NCBI RefSeq assembly: GCF_025151045.1
Contig: NZ_CP102285.1
Coordinates: 3,348,001-3,412,000 of the forward strand
Source: Parabacteroides johnsonii DSM 18315
Lineage (GTDB): Bacteria > Bacteroidota > Bacteroidia > Bacteroidales > Tannerellaceae
DNA: 64,000 nucleotides
Direction: 5' to 3'
A model generated the notes under the pieces. The model did not search any database and had not been told where the DNA came from. It was given only the letters and a program-made list of their open reading frames with translations. Made by a program: the position numbers and the translations under genes. Of this stretch, positions 7,746-16,134 are shown in pieces; position 1 is the stretch's first letter; every line of letters begins with the position of its first letter.

Positions 7746-10700
7746 TCACCCTTTCACCGCTTCTATTTTGTTTAATTCAACATACCAAAGGAAACCTTCA
7801 ACCTCTCCATAGCCCATTTGCCGGATCAGTTTCAGATAGTTCCTTACCTGGCTGTGATAACGTTGGTCGGTATGTTCCCCAAATTTATAGTCGATCACAA
7901 TCACACTGTTTCCAGTGATCATCACGCGGTCCGGACGTTTGGACAACCCTTTTCCGAACAGAATATCAACCTCGTTCAACACACGAGCCGTACCGTCATA
8001 CCAAGAGGCGGCTTCCGGCAGGCTCAACAACTCTTCGAGACGAGCGACAAGTGACGCCGCTTCCTCTCTGTCGATCACCCCTTCCTGACGGTATCGTTCG
8101 ACCGACTGCGGAATATCCTTCCGAGTACGGATACGACTCAACACCTCGTGCATCAAAGCCCCATGTTTCCGGCGGGCATTATCGAAGAAATAGCCTTTGC
8201 CATGCAAGCGTAATTGCAAGCGGTCGTCCGGAGAGATAGAGCTAAGACGTGCCATTCCGATCTCCTGAATATCCCCATTATCTTCCTTTGCAACCGGATG
8301 CCACCAATCGCCCAACTCGAAAACACCTGTCCCGGCATCGAAAACGGCAGGCAGCGAGATCAGTTTCTCTCCCTCCCGTGTATCGGGCATATCCGTACGC
8401 AGACCGGCCCACAAAGCGTCGGTCAAAGTCGATATCTTTTCCACTTCGCCGGTTTCTTCCTTTATCTTCTTCGGGCGCGGAGAGAAGACGATCAACTCCT
8501 CTTTCGAACGGGTGAAAGCGACATATAACGTATTCAGGTTGTCAATAAAGGCATGCAATCGTTCCTTAAAATAATCACCTGCAAAAATCGTCTTTCCCAA
8601 CGACTGGCCGTAGCGCACGGGAACTAAGTGCAGGCGGTCGAACGGCTTCTCTTCCGGATGACACCAGAGGATAACCGGTTTTGTCGGCTTATGATCGATC
8701 TCCCAATCCCCGAAAGGAATGATTACGACTTTAAAACCCAGCCCCTTCGACTTATGGACCGTAAGGATACGGATAGCGTTCTGTCCGTCCGGTGTGGCAA
8801 TTGTTTTCCGGCAGCCCGTCTCATCCCACCATTTCAGAAAACGATTCAGGTCCGCACTCTCCTTCTGAGTATATTCGGATACCATATCCAAGAAAGCCTG
8901 GACAAAAACCTGCTCATTTTCGGGAAAGTCGTCGGCAAAAAGGCGGAACAGACCTTCCGTTATTTCATAGAGAGACTGACGGGAAAGGATTTGCAGAACA
9001 GAGATGACTTCCGGCGGAAAAGCCGGAGCTTCAACCCCAAATATCCCTTTCAATACCTGATAGGAGTATAAAGCAATCTGTCCGTTCGTCCGGTCTTCGG
9101 GGTTCTTCAGGTAACGCAACAGGGAAACCATGAAGCGGACAGCCGTCGAACCACTGACAAACAGAGCCTCATCTGAAATAATATCGTAGTTGTAGCGGTC
9201 GGAAGGATGTTCTTCCTTATAGGCCAGCAAAGTATCCGCCACCTGTGCCCCTTCCTGATTGGTACGAACAAGGATCGCAATGTCTTTTAGCACATATCCG
9301 TTATCCTGCAATTTCCCCAACACGCCAGGCAGACGTCCGAGGGCTTCCTCTTTCCAATCTTTCTCATCATCTCCAGAGAGAAATTCAATCCGCACATGCC
9401 CGTCTTTCTGCATGAAAGGAGGAGGAACTTGTTGGAAACTTTTATCATAGGCGGACATGATCTTGGTGAAAAACGCCGCACGCTGTTCCTCGCTCAGAGA
9501 AGAAACAGACAGCGCTTCATTATATACAGTCTGTAAAACACCCGGAAGCGTCGTGAAAAGGGCATTGTTAAACTCCACGATATTCCGGCAACTGCGCCAG
9601 TTATCCTTCAGCGTCTCTTCATGAACTACTTCAGGAGAGAAATCGGCTTGCACCTGTTCGTCCAGCAACTTCCAGTCCGAGTTACGGAAACGATAGATGC
9701 TTTGCTTCACATCTCCTACGATCAAATTATCCCGGCTATGTGCAAGGCTCTCTTCGATCAACGGACGGAAGTTGTTCCACTGCATTCCGCTGGTGTCCTG
9801 AAACTCGTCTATCATATAGTGATCGACATGCGTACCGGTCTTCTCATAAATGAAAGGAGCGTCGCTACCCCCGATCACCTTATTCAGCAACTCGGTCGTG
9901 TCGGCAATCAACATCACATTTTTTTCTTCCCGGTAGGCGGCTATCTGGCGGGACACATCGGTCAGAATCCCCAAAGTATAATAATAACGGACAATTTCAC
10001 GGGCGGTATTATAAGCGGTCAGATTATTGAACAGGGAAATAATCCCTTTGATACAATCGTTCAAGCCATCCTCGAAAGCACATCCGATGATCTGCCGGGT
10101 ACCGAGCGAAACCGTTTTCGTGAAACAGCCGTCCAGGTTATCCGCCAGACCGATAAAAGTAGCGGACGGTTCTTTCATCTCTCCTTGCACCAGACGATCG
10201 AGAAGCGTCAGAGGCGAACGACTGCCCCCTTTAAAATCAGTGACTTTGAGTCCGTACTTATTCAGGATTGCCAGGCCACGTTCTCCCAACTCCTTAGCGG
10301 CTGATTCCACCGAACGGATGATGCCGTACAGCTCGTTCTTATAGTCATCCAGCGCTTTCTTGTCTTCTATATCCCGGCCGACCGCTTCACTGAAAGCCTT
10401 ATAGCTCTCTTTGAAGACCTCCCGGCTCAGGGCCATAATATCTTTACGAAGGTTCCATTCCCCTCCGTTCTCTATCTTATCTTCCGCAAACCGGAGCAGC
10501 CAGCCTAACAAGTCCTTGCTTTCAGGCTTTTCGAGATCCGACAACAGATTATCGATTGCCGTCGTAAGCACCAACTCCTGGTCCATCTCGATCCCATAAC
10601 CACCCTGCAAACCGATCTCACGTGTAAAGGCACGCATAGTCTGCTGGAAAAAGCGGTCAATCGTACTGATATTGAAAGCGGAATAATCATGCAGGATATC

Positions 10701-10973
10701 AATCAATATTTTGGCTGCCTGCTTCCGCACCTGGTCTTCTGTCAACGAATAGGTGGACGTCAGCAATTCCACATAATCCGATTTCCTGCCGGAAGCCAAA
10801 TTATACAGTTCATCGACGATACGGGTCTTCATCTCGTCCGTCGCCTTATTCGTAAAGGTCACGGCAAGGATACGGCGAAAAGCGCCCGGCCCCGTAAATA
10901 GCAAGGTCAGATATTCACCGGTCAGCTTATGCGTCTTCCCGGCTCCAGCGGAAGCTCTGTAGACAGTCAGCAT
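7746..10973 (-). CDS. UvrD/AddA-like helicase-nuclease
   Basis: 1075 residues. Walker A is at the N-terminus (ASAGAGKTH, 7-15), followed by VTFTNKATDEMKTRI. The DEFQDTSG box (motif II) and IVGDVKQSIYRFR (motif III) come mid-protein, then RILTVHKSKGLGFKVVIIP and TLYVAFTRSKEEL (motifs V-VI). The end carries a RecB-type nuclease domain: LMHEVLSRI, then VIDYKFGEH (D-x-K) and a Q-x3-Y block. This is the beta subunit architecture of RecBCD/AddAB double-strand-break resection enzymes. No AddB-like partner is adjacent: the SUI1 gene lies 4 bp upstream and psd downstream. Confidence 0.9.
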   Translation of the reverse strand: MLTVYRASAGAGKTHKLTGEYLTLLFTGPGAFRRILAVTFTNKATDEMKTRIVDELYNLASGRKSDYVELLTSTYSLTEDQVRKQAAKILIDILHDYSAFNISTIDRFFQQTMRAFTREIGLQGGYGIEMDQELVLTTAIDNLLSDLEKPESKDLLGWLLRFAEDKIENGGEWNLRKDIMALSREVFKESYKAFSEAVGRDIEDKKALDDYKNELYGIIRSVESAAKELGERGLAILNKYGLKVTDFKGGSRSPLTLLDRLVQGEMKEPSATFIGLADNLDGCFTKTVSLGTRQIIGCAFEDGLNDCIKGIISLFNNLTAYNTAREIVRYYYTLGILTDVSRQIAAYREEKNVMLIADTTELLNKVIGGSDAPFIYEKTGTHVDHYMIDEFQDTSGMQWNNFRPLIEESLAHSRDNLIVGDVKQSIYRFRNSDWKLLDEQVQADFSPEVVHEETLKDNWRSCRNIVEFNNALFTTLPGVLQTVYNEALSVSSLSEEQRAAFFTKIMSAYDKSFQQVPPPFMQKDGHVRIEFLSGDDEKDWKEEALGRLPGVLGKLQDNGYVLKDIAILVRTNQEGAQVADTLLAYKEEHPSDRYNYDIISDEALFVSGSTAVRFMVSLLRYLKNPEDRTNGQIALYSYQVLKGIFGVEAPAFPPEVISVLQILSRQSLYEITEGLFRLFADDFPENEQVFVQAFLDMVSEYTQKESADLNRFLKWWDETGCRKTIATPDGQNAIRILTVHKSKGLGFKVVIIPFGDWEIDHKPTKPVILWCHPEEKPFDRLHLVPVRYGQSLGKTIFAGDYFKERLHAFIDNLNTLYVAFTRSKEELIVFSPRPKKIKEETGEVEKISTLTDALWAGLRTDMPDTREGEKLISLPAVFDAGTGVFELGDWWHPVAKEDNGDIQEIGMARLSSISPDDRLQLRLHGKGYFFDNARRKHGALMHEVLSRIRTRKDIPQSVERYRQEGVIDREEAASLVARLEELLSLPEAASWYDGTARVLNEVDILFGKGLSKRPDRVMITGNSVIVIDYKFGEHTDQRYHSQVRNYLKLIRQMGYGEVEGFLWYVELNKIEAVKG

Positions 10974-10977
10974 ACAA

Positions 10978-11322
10978 TCAGATTATGCGGCTTTTGACAT
11001 AGCCTTCTTTTTGCAATATTTCCAGCACTTTAGGACGCAGGTCGCCCTGTACGATGATTTCTCCATCTTTGGCCGAGCCGCCGACACCGCATTTCACTTT
11101 CAAGAACTTCCCAAGTGCTTCCAGATCGCTGGTCGTTCCCTGGAAGCCGGTTACCAATGTCACGGCCTTGCCGCCCCGGTTCCGCTTATCCAAAGCGATG
11201 CGCAACTGCTGCTTCTCTTTCGGAAGCGTTTCTTCTTCCTCTTCGTTTCCTGTATTATATTGAAAATCCGGGTTCGTAGAATACATGACTCCCAGACGGT
11301 CCTTCCAGTCGTTACTCTTCAT
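10978..11322 (-). CDS. SUI1/eIF1-family translation factor
   Basis: 114 residues. After a variable start comes the SUI1 domain: QLRIALDKRNRGGKAVTLVTGF, then LGKFLKVKCGVGGSAKDGEI and VQGDLRPKVLEILQKEGY. In eukaryotes and archaea the homologue guides start-codon choice; the bacterial YciH-type proteins may act in initiation fidelity, but their role is not settled. It precedes the AddA-like gene by 4 bp and likely shares its transcript. Confidence 0.88.
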   Translation of the reverse strand: MKSNDWKDRLGVMYSTNPDFQYNTGNEEEEETLPKEKQQLRIALDKRNRGGKAVTLVTGFQGTTSDLEALGKFLKVKCGVGGSAKDGEIIVQGDLRPKVLEILQKEGYVKSRII

Positions 11323-11399
11323 ATTTCATTCCATCTTTATGGGGTCAAATCTACAAATTAACGGCGGGAAAAACAAGATGAGTGGTTAATTTCACTTTG

Positions 11400-11505
11400 T
11401 TCCATACAAGGAGAATTTCAGTTTCATGCAAGGGGAACTTTTGTTTCATGCCGGTGAAAATAAATTTTCCCTTGCATGAAAATAAATTTTCACCCAAGGG
11501 AAACA
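11400..11505. repeat. GAAACTTTTGTTTCAT-type repeat cluster (copy 1)
   Basis: The gap between the SUI1 gene and ispF contains alternating, partly inverted words: CAGTTTCATGCAAGGGGAAC, TTTTGTTTCATGC, then twice AAATAAATTTTCCC/CACC. Similar words in the same order (GGGGAAACTTTTGTT) occur at 25615-25705, so this is one of two copies of a loosely conserved intergenic repeat. No function is evident. Confidence 0.5.
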
Positions 11506-11543
11506 CCTGAAAATATTTGAGAGAAAGAACTGGAAGAGGAAGG

Positions 11544-12029
11544 CTATTTCTGTATCAGTACCGTTGCATACGCAGCTATTCCTTCCTGCCGTCCGGTAAA
11601 GCCTAACTTCTCGGTTGTTGTCGCCTTGATGGAGATATCTTCTACATCCACCTGGAGGACATCGGCCATCACCCGTTTCATTTCGGGGATATGAGGATTC
11701 AGCTTCGGACGTTCGGCAGCGACAGTCGCATCTATATTACCCAATGTATATCCGGCATCACGAAGCAGTTCCATCGTATCGAACAACAGGATCTTGCTGT
11801 CAATGTCCTTATATTCTCCTGCCGTATCGGGGAAATGATAACCGATATCACGCATATTGGCGGCCCCCAACAAAGCGTCGCAGATAGCATGAATCAAGAC
11901 ATCTGCATCGCTGTGCCCTTGCAAGCCCATCGTATGCTCTATTTTCACTCCGCCCAGCCATAAATCTCGTTCCGGAACCAGTGCATGCACATCATATCCA
12001 AACCCAACCCGTACTTTCATCACTTTCAA
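11544..12029 (-). CDS. ispF: 2-C-methyl-D-erythritol 2,4-cyclodiphosphate synthase
   Basis: 161 residues; an ATG three codons downstream (12020) is an equally possible start. The metal ligands lie in GFGYDVHAL near the N-terminus. The conserved GLQGHSDADVLIHAICDALLGA block follows, then IGYHFPDTAGEYK and the C-terminal ISIKATTTEKLGFTGRQEGI. The enzyme forms the cyclic diphosphate of the MEP isoprenoid pathway with loss of CMP. It follows porV by 17 bp of GTTGAAA-type repeat sequence, so the two are probably co-transcribed although unrelated in function. Confidence 0.95.
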   Translation of the reverse strand: MKVMKVRVGFGYDVHALVPERDLWLGGVKIEHTMGLQGHSDADVLIHAICDALLGAANMRDIGYHFPDTAGEYKDIDSKILLFDTMELLRDAGYTLGNIDATVAAERPKLNPHIPEMKRVMADVLQVDVEDISIKATTTEKLGFTGRQEGIAAYATVLIQK

Positions 12030-12050
12030 TTTTTAACTTTCAACTTTCAT
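12018..12050. repeat. GTTGAAA-type heptamer repeat between porV and ispF
   Basis: On the minus strand this stretch reads as variants of AGTTGAAA / AATTGAAAGTG. The same word is tandemly repeated at 41900-41935. It fills the whole gap between the porV stop and the ispF start. Confidence 0.6.
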
Positions 12051-13213
12051 CTGAACAAGTTCTTAATTCCATCCATATCAAAAGACAGGGAGAAACGAAG
12101 TGTCTGGTCCAACGGGTTCTGTGGAACCGTACTGATCAGATAAGCGGCATCCAGCTGGAACACGCTCATACGGAAACCGGCACCTACAGAAAAGTACTTA
12201 CGGTTACCGACATTCGCATTCTCGTAAAAATAACCGCCGCGAACAAAAAATTGTTCATTATAACTATACTCGGCTCCGACCGAAACCATGATCTCTTTCA
12301 GCAAGCCGTTAGGTGAATCGGTAAAAGACTTCAACATACCGGAAATACTCGACCACGACTTATAGTCATCCTCACGCGCTTGAAAGTCGGCATCAGTCTC
12401 TCCATCTTTCTTTTGCGGAGCATACGGAACCATGTATTTGTTCAGGTCCAAATAAACACCGATCTGGTTGTAGTCGTCGATCGGATAAAGCAGCCCTGTT
12501 CCCAAAGTCAACTTGGCCGGAAGGTACTGATTCCTATTTCCCCCGTCATACGAGATCTTACTCCCGATATTGGACAGGTTGAAACCAAAGCTCCACAATG
12601 CCTCGGCATTGCCCATCAGCACATACTTTTCCAGGTAACCGGAGATATCGGCTGCAAAAGCATTGCCCGCATTGCTCTCTTCATTCTGGTCTGTTCCCAT
12701 ATCCGAACGGATGTAACGCAAGGTTACCGCCATCGAATAGGACTCGGACAATTTACGGCTGTAAGCCACGTCGAACGCCATCTCATACGGGTTCAAACCA
12801 TAGGGAACATCCCCGATATTCTCCCATATATTTACTTCTCCTAATGAAAAATAACGCAAAGATGCGCTGATAGCCTGTAAATCACTATTTCCTAATTTGT
12901 AATAACCGGTCATGTTCACCAAAGCCACATCGTTGACCAATTTACGCAACCACGGAGTATAAGACAAACTGACTCCCGCCTTACTTCCCATAAAAGCATA
13001 TTTGGCCGCATTCCAATACTGCGAATTGATGTCCGGCAAAGTTGCCGCTCCCATGTCTCCCATACCGCCTCCTCGTGCATCCGGAGCGATGTTCAGCGAA
13101 GGAACCGCCATTTGGAGCAAAGAAGGGTTCTCCACTTGTCCCCAAGTCGTCGCAACCGAAGCGAAGAAGTTAAGTATTATAACGAGTACACCGATTCTGA
13201 ATTTACTTATCAT
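12047..13213 (-). CDS. porV: Type IX secretion outer-membrane shuttle protein PorV
   Basis: 388 residues with a signal peptide ending near ATTWGQ. The mature start is the PorV hallmark: LLQMAVPSLNIAPDARGGGMGDMGAA, followed by INSQYWNAAKYAF and SLSYTPWLR. The C-terminus (VPQNPLDQTLRFSLSF) fits a FadL-like 14-stranded barrel. PorV collects cargo from the Sov translocon, hands it to the PorU sortase and anchors the attachment complex. Its usual neighbour porU is 2.9 kb away here, separated by a three-gene cassette on the other strand. Confidence 0.92.
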   Translation of the reverse strand: MISKFRIGVLVIILNFFASVATTWGQVENPSLLQMAVPSLNIAPDARGGGMGDMGAATLPDINSQYWNAAKYAFMGSKAGVSLSYTPWLRKLVNDVALVNMTGYYKLGNSDLQAISASLRYFSLGEVNIWENIGDVPYGLNPYEMAFDVAYSRKLSESYSMAVTLRYIRSDMGTDQNEESNAGNAFAADISGYLEKYVLMGNAEALWSFGFNLSNIGSKISYDGGNRNQYLPAKLTLGTGLLYPIDDYNQIGVYLDLNKYMVPYAPQKKDGETDADFQAREDDYKSWSSISGMLKSFTDSPNGLLKEIMVSVGAEYSYNEQFFVRGGYFYENANVGNRKYFSVGAGFRMSVFQLDAAYLISTVPQNPLDQTLRFSLSFDMDGIKNLFR

Positions 13214-13256
13214 ATGTCTATTCTTAAATTATTTTCCGATTTACCTATCAACGAAG

Positions 13257-13284
13257 TACGGGCGGTTCACGAACCGCTCCTACT
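13257..13284. repeat. Short perfect hairpin between porV and the UbiA cassette
   Basis: The words GCGGTT (13262 onward) and AACCGC, separated by CACG, form a strong GC-rich stem-loop in an otherwise AT-rich divergent intergenic region. It is not followed by a T-run, so it is not a normal terminator. It could be a repeat remnant or an operator. Confidence 0.45.
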
Positions 13285-13312
13285 GCATTATAAACTGAAT
13301 AATCCGAACTTT

Positions 13313-13343
13313 ATTGTATGCTCAAATAAAATTCCTACTTTTG
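13313..13343 (+). promoter_or_regulatory. Predicted promoter of the UbiA-HAD-membrane protein cassette
   Basis: ATTG (13313-13316) and TACTTTTG (13336-13343) are 19 bp apart, an excellent match to the Bacteroidetes vegetative promoter. The ATG at 13354 lies only 10 bp beyond the -7 box, so the transcript would start at or within a few bases of the start codon. Confidence 0.65.
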
Positions 13344-13353
13344 TCTTTTGAGT

Positions 13354-14250
13354 ATGAAAGATATACAATCGACAGGCAAAGTTAAAGCATTATTTCTTCT
13401 GATGCGCCCCTCCCAGTGGGTAAAAAACATCATCTTGTTCCTTCCCATGTTTTTTGCACAGGAGATAGGGGACATAGACAGGTTATGGAATGTTGCCATC
13501 CTGTTTACCGGTTTCTGTCTGCTTACCAGCGGCGTATACGTTTTCAACGATTTGATGGACGCGGGTGAAGACCGCCTGCATCCGGTCAAACGATTCCGGC
13601 CGATTGCCTCCCGGAAGGTTTCGCCGATGGTAGCCTTTGTCTTCCTATTTTTGCTATATGGGACGAGTGCATTATGTTTCAGTTTCATGCATACAAGTAA
13701 CAACCAGATCTGGTTGTTGTCAGGAGGATATATCCTCCTGAATTTAGCATATACGCTTTATCTCAAACAGATACAGATCATAGATGCCATGATTGTCGCC
13801 TGCGGTTTCATCATCCGGCTTGAAGCGGGAGCTGTCGCCGGGGAGATAGAACTTTCGCACTGGCTGATTATCATGACATTCATCCTCTCCCTGTTTCTCG
13901 CCTTTGCCAAACGCCGGGATGATTTGCGTAATTTCATGGAGACCGGACAGATTTCACGTAAGAATATTACCGGATATACGATCGACTACCTGAACGTGAT
14001 CCTGTCGTTTCTCTCTTCCATCATAGCCGTGACTTACATATTATATACGCTTTCGCCCGAAGTAACGTCGAGGAGCAGCGAATACTTGTATGCTACGGTC
14101 CCTTTCGTACTGGCAGGCATCATGCGCTACCTGCAAATCATCTTGGTGGAAAAGAGTAACTGCAATCCGACCGATATCCTGTTGCAGGACCGTACTTTGC
14201 AACTGACAGTGGCCGGCTGGTTTATCGTATTCGCTTTACTGATTTATTGA
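13354..14250 (+). CDS. UbiA-family prenyltransferase, DPPR-synthase-like
   Basis: 298 residues from the ATG at 13354. Nine or so hydrophobic segments carry the first Asp-rich motif NDLMDAGEDRLHP (65-77) followed by KRFRPIAS, and a second block IIDAMIVACGFIIRLEAGA, then AFAKRRDDL. The HP-x-KR-x-RPIA extension and IR-x-x-AGA are features of decaprenyl-phosphate phosphoribosyltransferases (Rv3806c type), which join PRPP to polyprenyl phosphate, rather than of quinone or heme prenyltransferases. It heads a plus-strand cassette with a HAD phosphatase 1 bp downstream, which would fit removal of the 5-phosphate. The exact substrate is inferred. Confidence 0.8.
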   Translation: MKDIQSTGKVKALFLLMRPSQWVKNIILFLPMFFAQEIGDIDRLWNVAILFTGFCLLTSGVYVFNDLMDAGEDRLHPVKRFRPIASRKVSPMVAFVFLFLLYGTSALCFSFMHTSNNQIWLLSGGYILLNLAYTLYLKQIQIIDAMIVACGFIIRLEAGAVAGEIELSHWLIIMTFILSLFLAFAKRRDDLRNFMETGQISRKNITGYTIDYLNVILSFLSSIIAVTYILYTLSPEVTSRSSEYLYATVPFVLAGIMRYLQIILVEKSNCNPTDILLQDRTLQLTVAGWFIVFALLIY

Positions 14251-14251
14251 T

Positions 14252-14845
14252 ATGGCAATCGCAATATTCGACTTCGACGGTACTATCATCTCCCGCGACT
14301 CACTGCCGGATTTCCTGATTCAGGCTTGTGGACGGAAAGCTTTCCTTCTGCGACTTCCCTGGATTATCCTGCTGAAAGGAGCAGCTTTAACAGGCATTCT
14401 TTCCACACACCGGGCCAAAGAACTTGTGATCTCCTCTTTCCTGCAAGGGATGAAGACAGAGGATTTTCATCAGGCTTGCCTCAAATATGCCTCCCGCATA
14501 CCGGCTTTCGTCTATCCTGCGGCCCTGAAAGAGATACGGAGGCATCAGGAAGAAGGCAACAAGATCGCCATCATCAGCGCGTCCGTGCCAGACTGGATAC
14601 GTCCCTGGGCACAAACAATAGGAATCCGGCTCGTAGAAGGGACCGGACTGGAAATCAGGGGACAGATTTTGACCGGTCGGTTTTCCACGCCCAACTGTAA
14701 AGGGAGCGAGAAGGTACGCAGGCTCCGTCAGCTATATCCGGATTTCTCCTCCGAGACGCTGCATGTATATGGTGACAGTTCCGGTGACAAAGAACTGCTT
14801 GCCCTTGCAGATGTTCCCCATTATAAACCATTCAACAATAAATAA
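14252..14845 (+). CDS. HAD-superfamily phosphatase (SerB/HAD-IB-like)
   Basis: 197 residues. Motif I is DFDGT at residues 7-11 with the nucleophile Asp7. Motif II is IISAS in KIAIISASVPDW, and motifs III-IV appear as KGSEKVRRL and VYGDSSGDKELL. An all-helical cap between motifs I and II places it with HAD-IB enzymes such as phosphoserine phosphatase. Its start abuts the UbiA-family gene, and the pair is reminiscent of decaprenylphosphoryl-phosphoribose synthesis, where a phosphatase acts after the transferase. That role is an inference from context. Confidence 0.85.
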   Translation: MAIAIFDFDGTIISRDSLPDFLIQACGRKAFLLRLPWIILLKGAALTGILSTHRAKELVISSFLQGMKTEDFHQACLKYASRIPAFVYPAALKEIRRHQEEGNKIAIISASVPDWIRPWAQTIGIRLVEGTGLEIRGQILTGRFSTPNCKGSEKVRRLRQLYPDFSSETLHVYGDSSGDKELLALADVPHYKPFNNK

Positions 14846-14853
14846 ACATATAT

Positions 14854-16134
14854 ATGATGCCATCCTGCCTGTCTATTCTGTTTCGCGCTCTCCGGATCGA
14901 GTGGAGAGAGACTAAGCGCACGTTATTTCCACCGACCCTGATAGAAACCGGACTTTTCCTTTTCTTCCTCATTCTTTACGGGTATATCGGGTACCGGATG
15001 CTCTTTCATACGGAACTGATAGATGTGCCCAACGGGGGAGCAGGAAGTTACTTGGGGTATGACAATCTATTCCATCTCCACACGCGCGGAGGAGCGTTTG
15101 ACATCAGCCATCCCTTCTTCGGTATTTTTCATTTGTTGAAAACCTTGTTGATAATCCTGTTGACAACCCTGTTCAAAGAGAAAACTTCCGGTATTATTTG
15201 CCTGATGCTGATGAACCTGTTGATAACCGGCGGACTGGTCCTGATTTATCGTTACCTGAAACAGATTGTCCAGATTTCTTCCAGGCGGGCATTATTGCTG
15301 ACAGGGTTCACGGGATGCTTCTTCACAACCGTTGTCCTATCATTCACCACAGAATCTTATCCGTTCTCCTTTTTCCTGCTCGTCTTCTCACTATTAATGC
15401 TTTCCAGGGAATACAAGCTGACCGGATATATAAAAGGACGGACTATTCTCTTCCTCTCTTTCCTCTGTGGAGGAATAACAATCACCAACGCTGCCAAACC
15501 GGCAATGGCCCTATTCCTGAATAAAGCACCGTTCTGGCGTAAAATACGGACGGGGATCAAAGTAATGTTGCCATTTGTCATTTGCGTAGCTGTCATCATG
15601 GGCTTTTATACCCTCAAAGCGAAATTGTTCAACCCGGAAGGTCCGTCTCCTATCGAAACGACCGGGCAACTCGGACAGTATTTTATCCATGACGAGACAT
15701 TCGGTAAACAAGCATTGGTCGATTTCTGGGGCAACACGATCATAAGCACGCCTCTCACACAACAGTTAGTCGGAAAAGAGGTCGTATTACGGCCCAGCGA
15801 ATACCTGCACAGTTGGAACAATGCCGTAATCATGTTTCTGTTGTTCTTAGTCACAGCCTCGGCTTTGCTCAACCTGAAAAACAAATATGTACAACTGTTG
15901 CTTATGTACCTGAGTATCGATTTCGTGATCCACTTTATCATCCGCTACGGGATGAACGAAGCGATCTTGTTCGGCGGACATTGGATGTTTGCAGTCCCGA
16001 TCCTGCTGGGCTGGCTATACACGCGATTGCCGGTCCGCATGTACCGGATACTGGACTGGATCATTATCGGTTTCTTTGTTCTGACTGCAACGATAAACAC
16101 GATGGAGTTCATGCGCTCCTTCCTATTCGCCTAA
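14854..16134 (+). CDS. Multi-pass membrane protein, DUF6080-like
   Basis: 426 residues with about ten hydrophobic segments and a first periplasmic loop (YRMLFHTELIDVPNGGAGSY through DISHPFFGIFH). This layout resembles GT-C glycosyltransferases that use polyprenyl-phosphate sugars, but the diagnostic acidic motif is not convincingly seen. I recall similar proteins as DUF6080. As the third gene of the cassette it could use or flip the lipid-linked pentose predicted for the first two. Its 3' end overlaps that of the convergent porU gene by 12 bp. Confidence 0.7.
   Translation: MMPSCLSILFRALRIEWRETKRTLFPPTLIETGLFLFFLILYGYIGYRMLFHTELIDVPNGGAGSYLGYDNLFHLHTRGGAFDISHPFFGIFHLLKTLLIILLTTLFKEKTSGIICLMLMNLLITGGLVLIYRYLKQIVQISSRRALLLTGFTGCFFTTVVLSFTTESYPFSFFLLVFSLLMLSREYKLTGYIKGRTILFLSFLCGGITITNAAKPAMALFLNKAPFWRKIRTGIKVMLPFVICVAVIMGFYTLKAKLFNPEGPSPIETTGQLGQYFIHDETFGKQALVDFWGNTIISTPLTQQLVGKEVVLRPSEYLHSWNNAVIMFLLFLVTASALLNLKNKYVQLLLMYLSIDFVIHFIIRYGMNEAILFGGHWMFAVPILLGWLYTRLPVRMYRILDWIIIGFFVLTATINTMEFMRSFLFA

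Noticed and set aside
9621-10304. 227-residue frame antisense to the AddA-like gene
   Set aside because: Shadow frame on the opposite strand of an unmistakable helicase.
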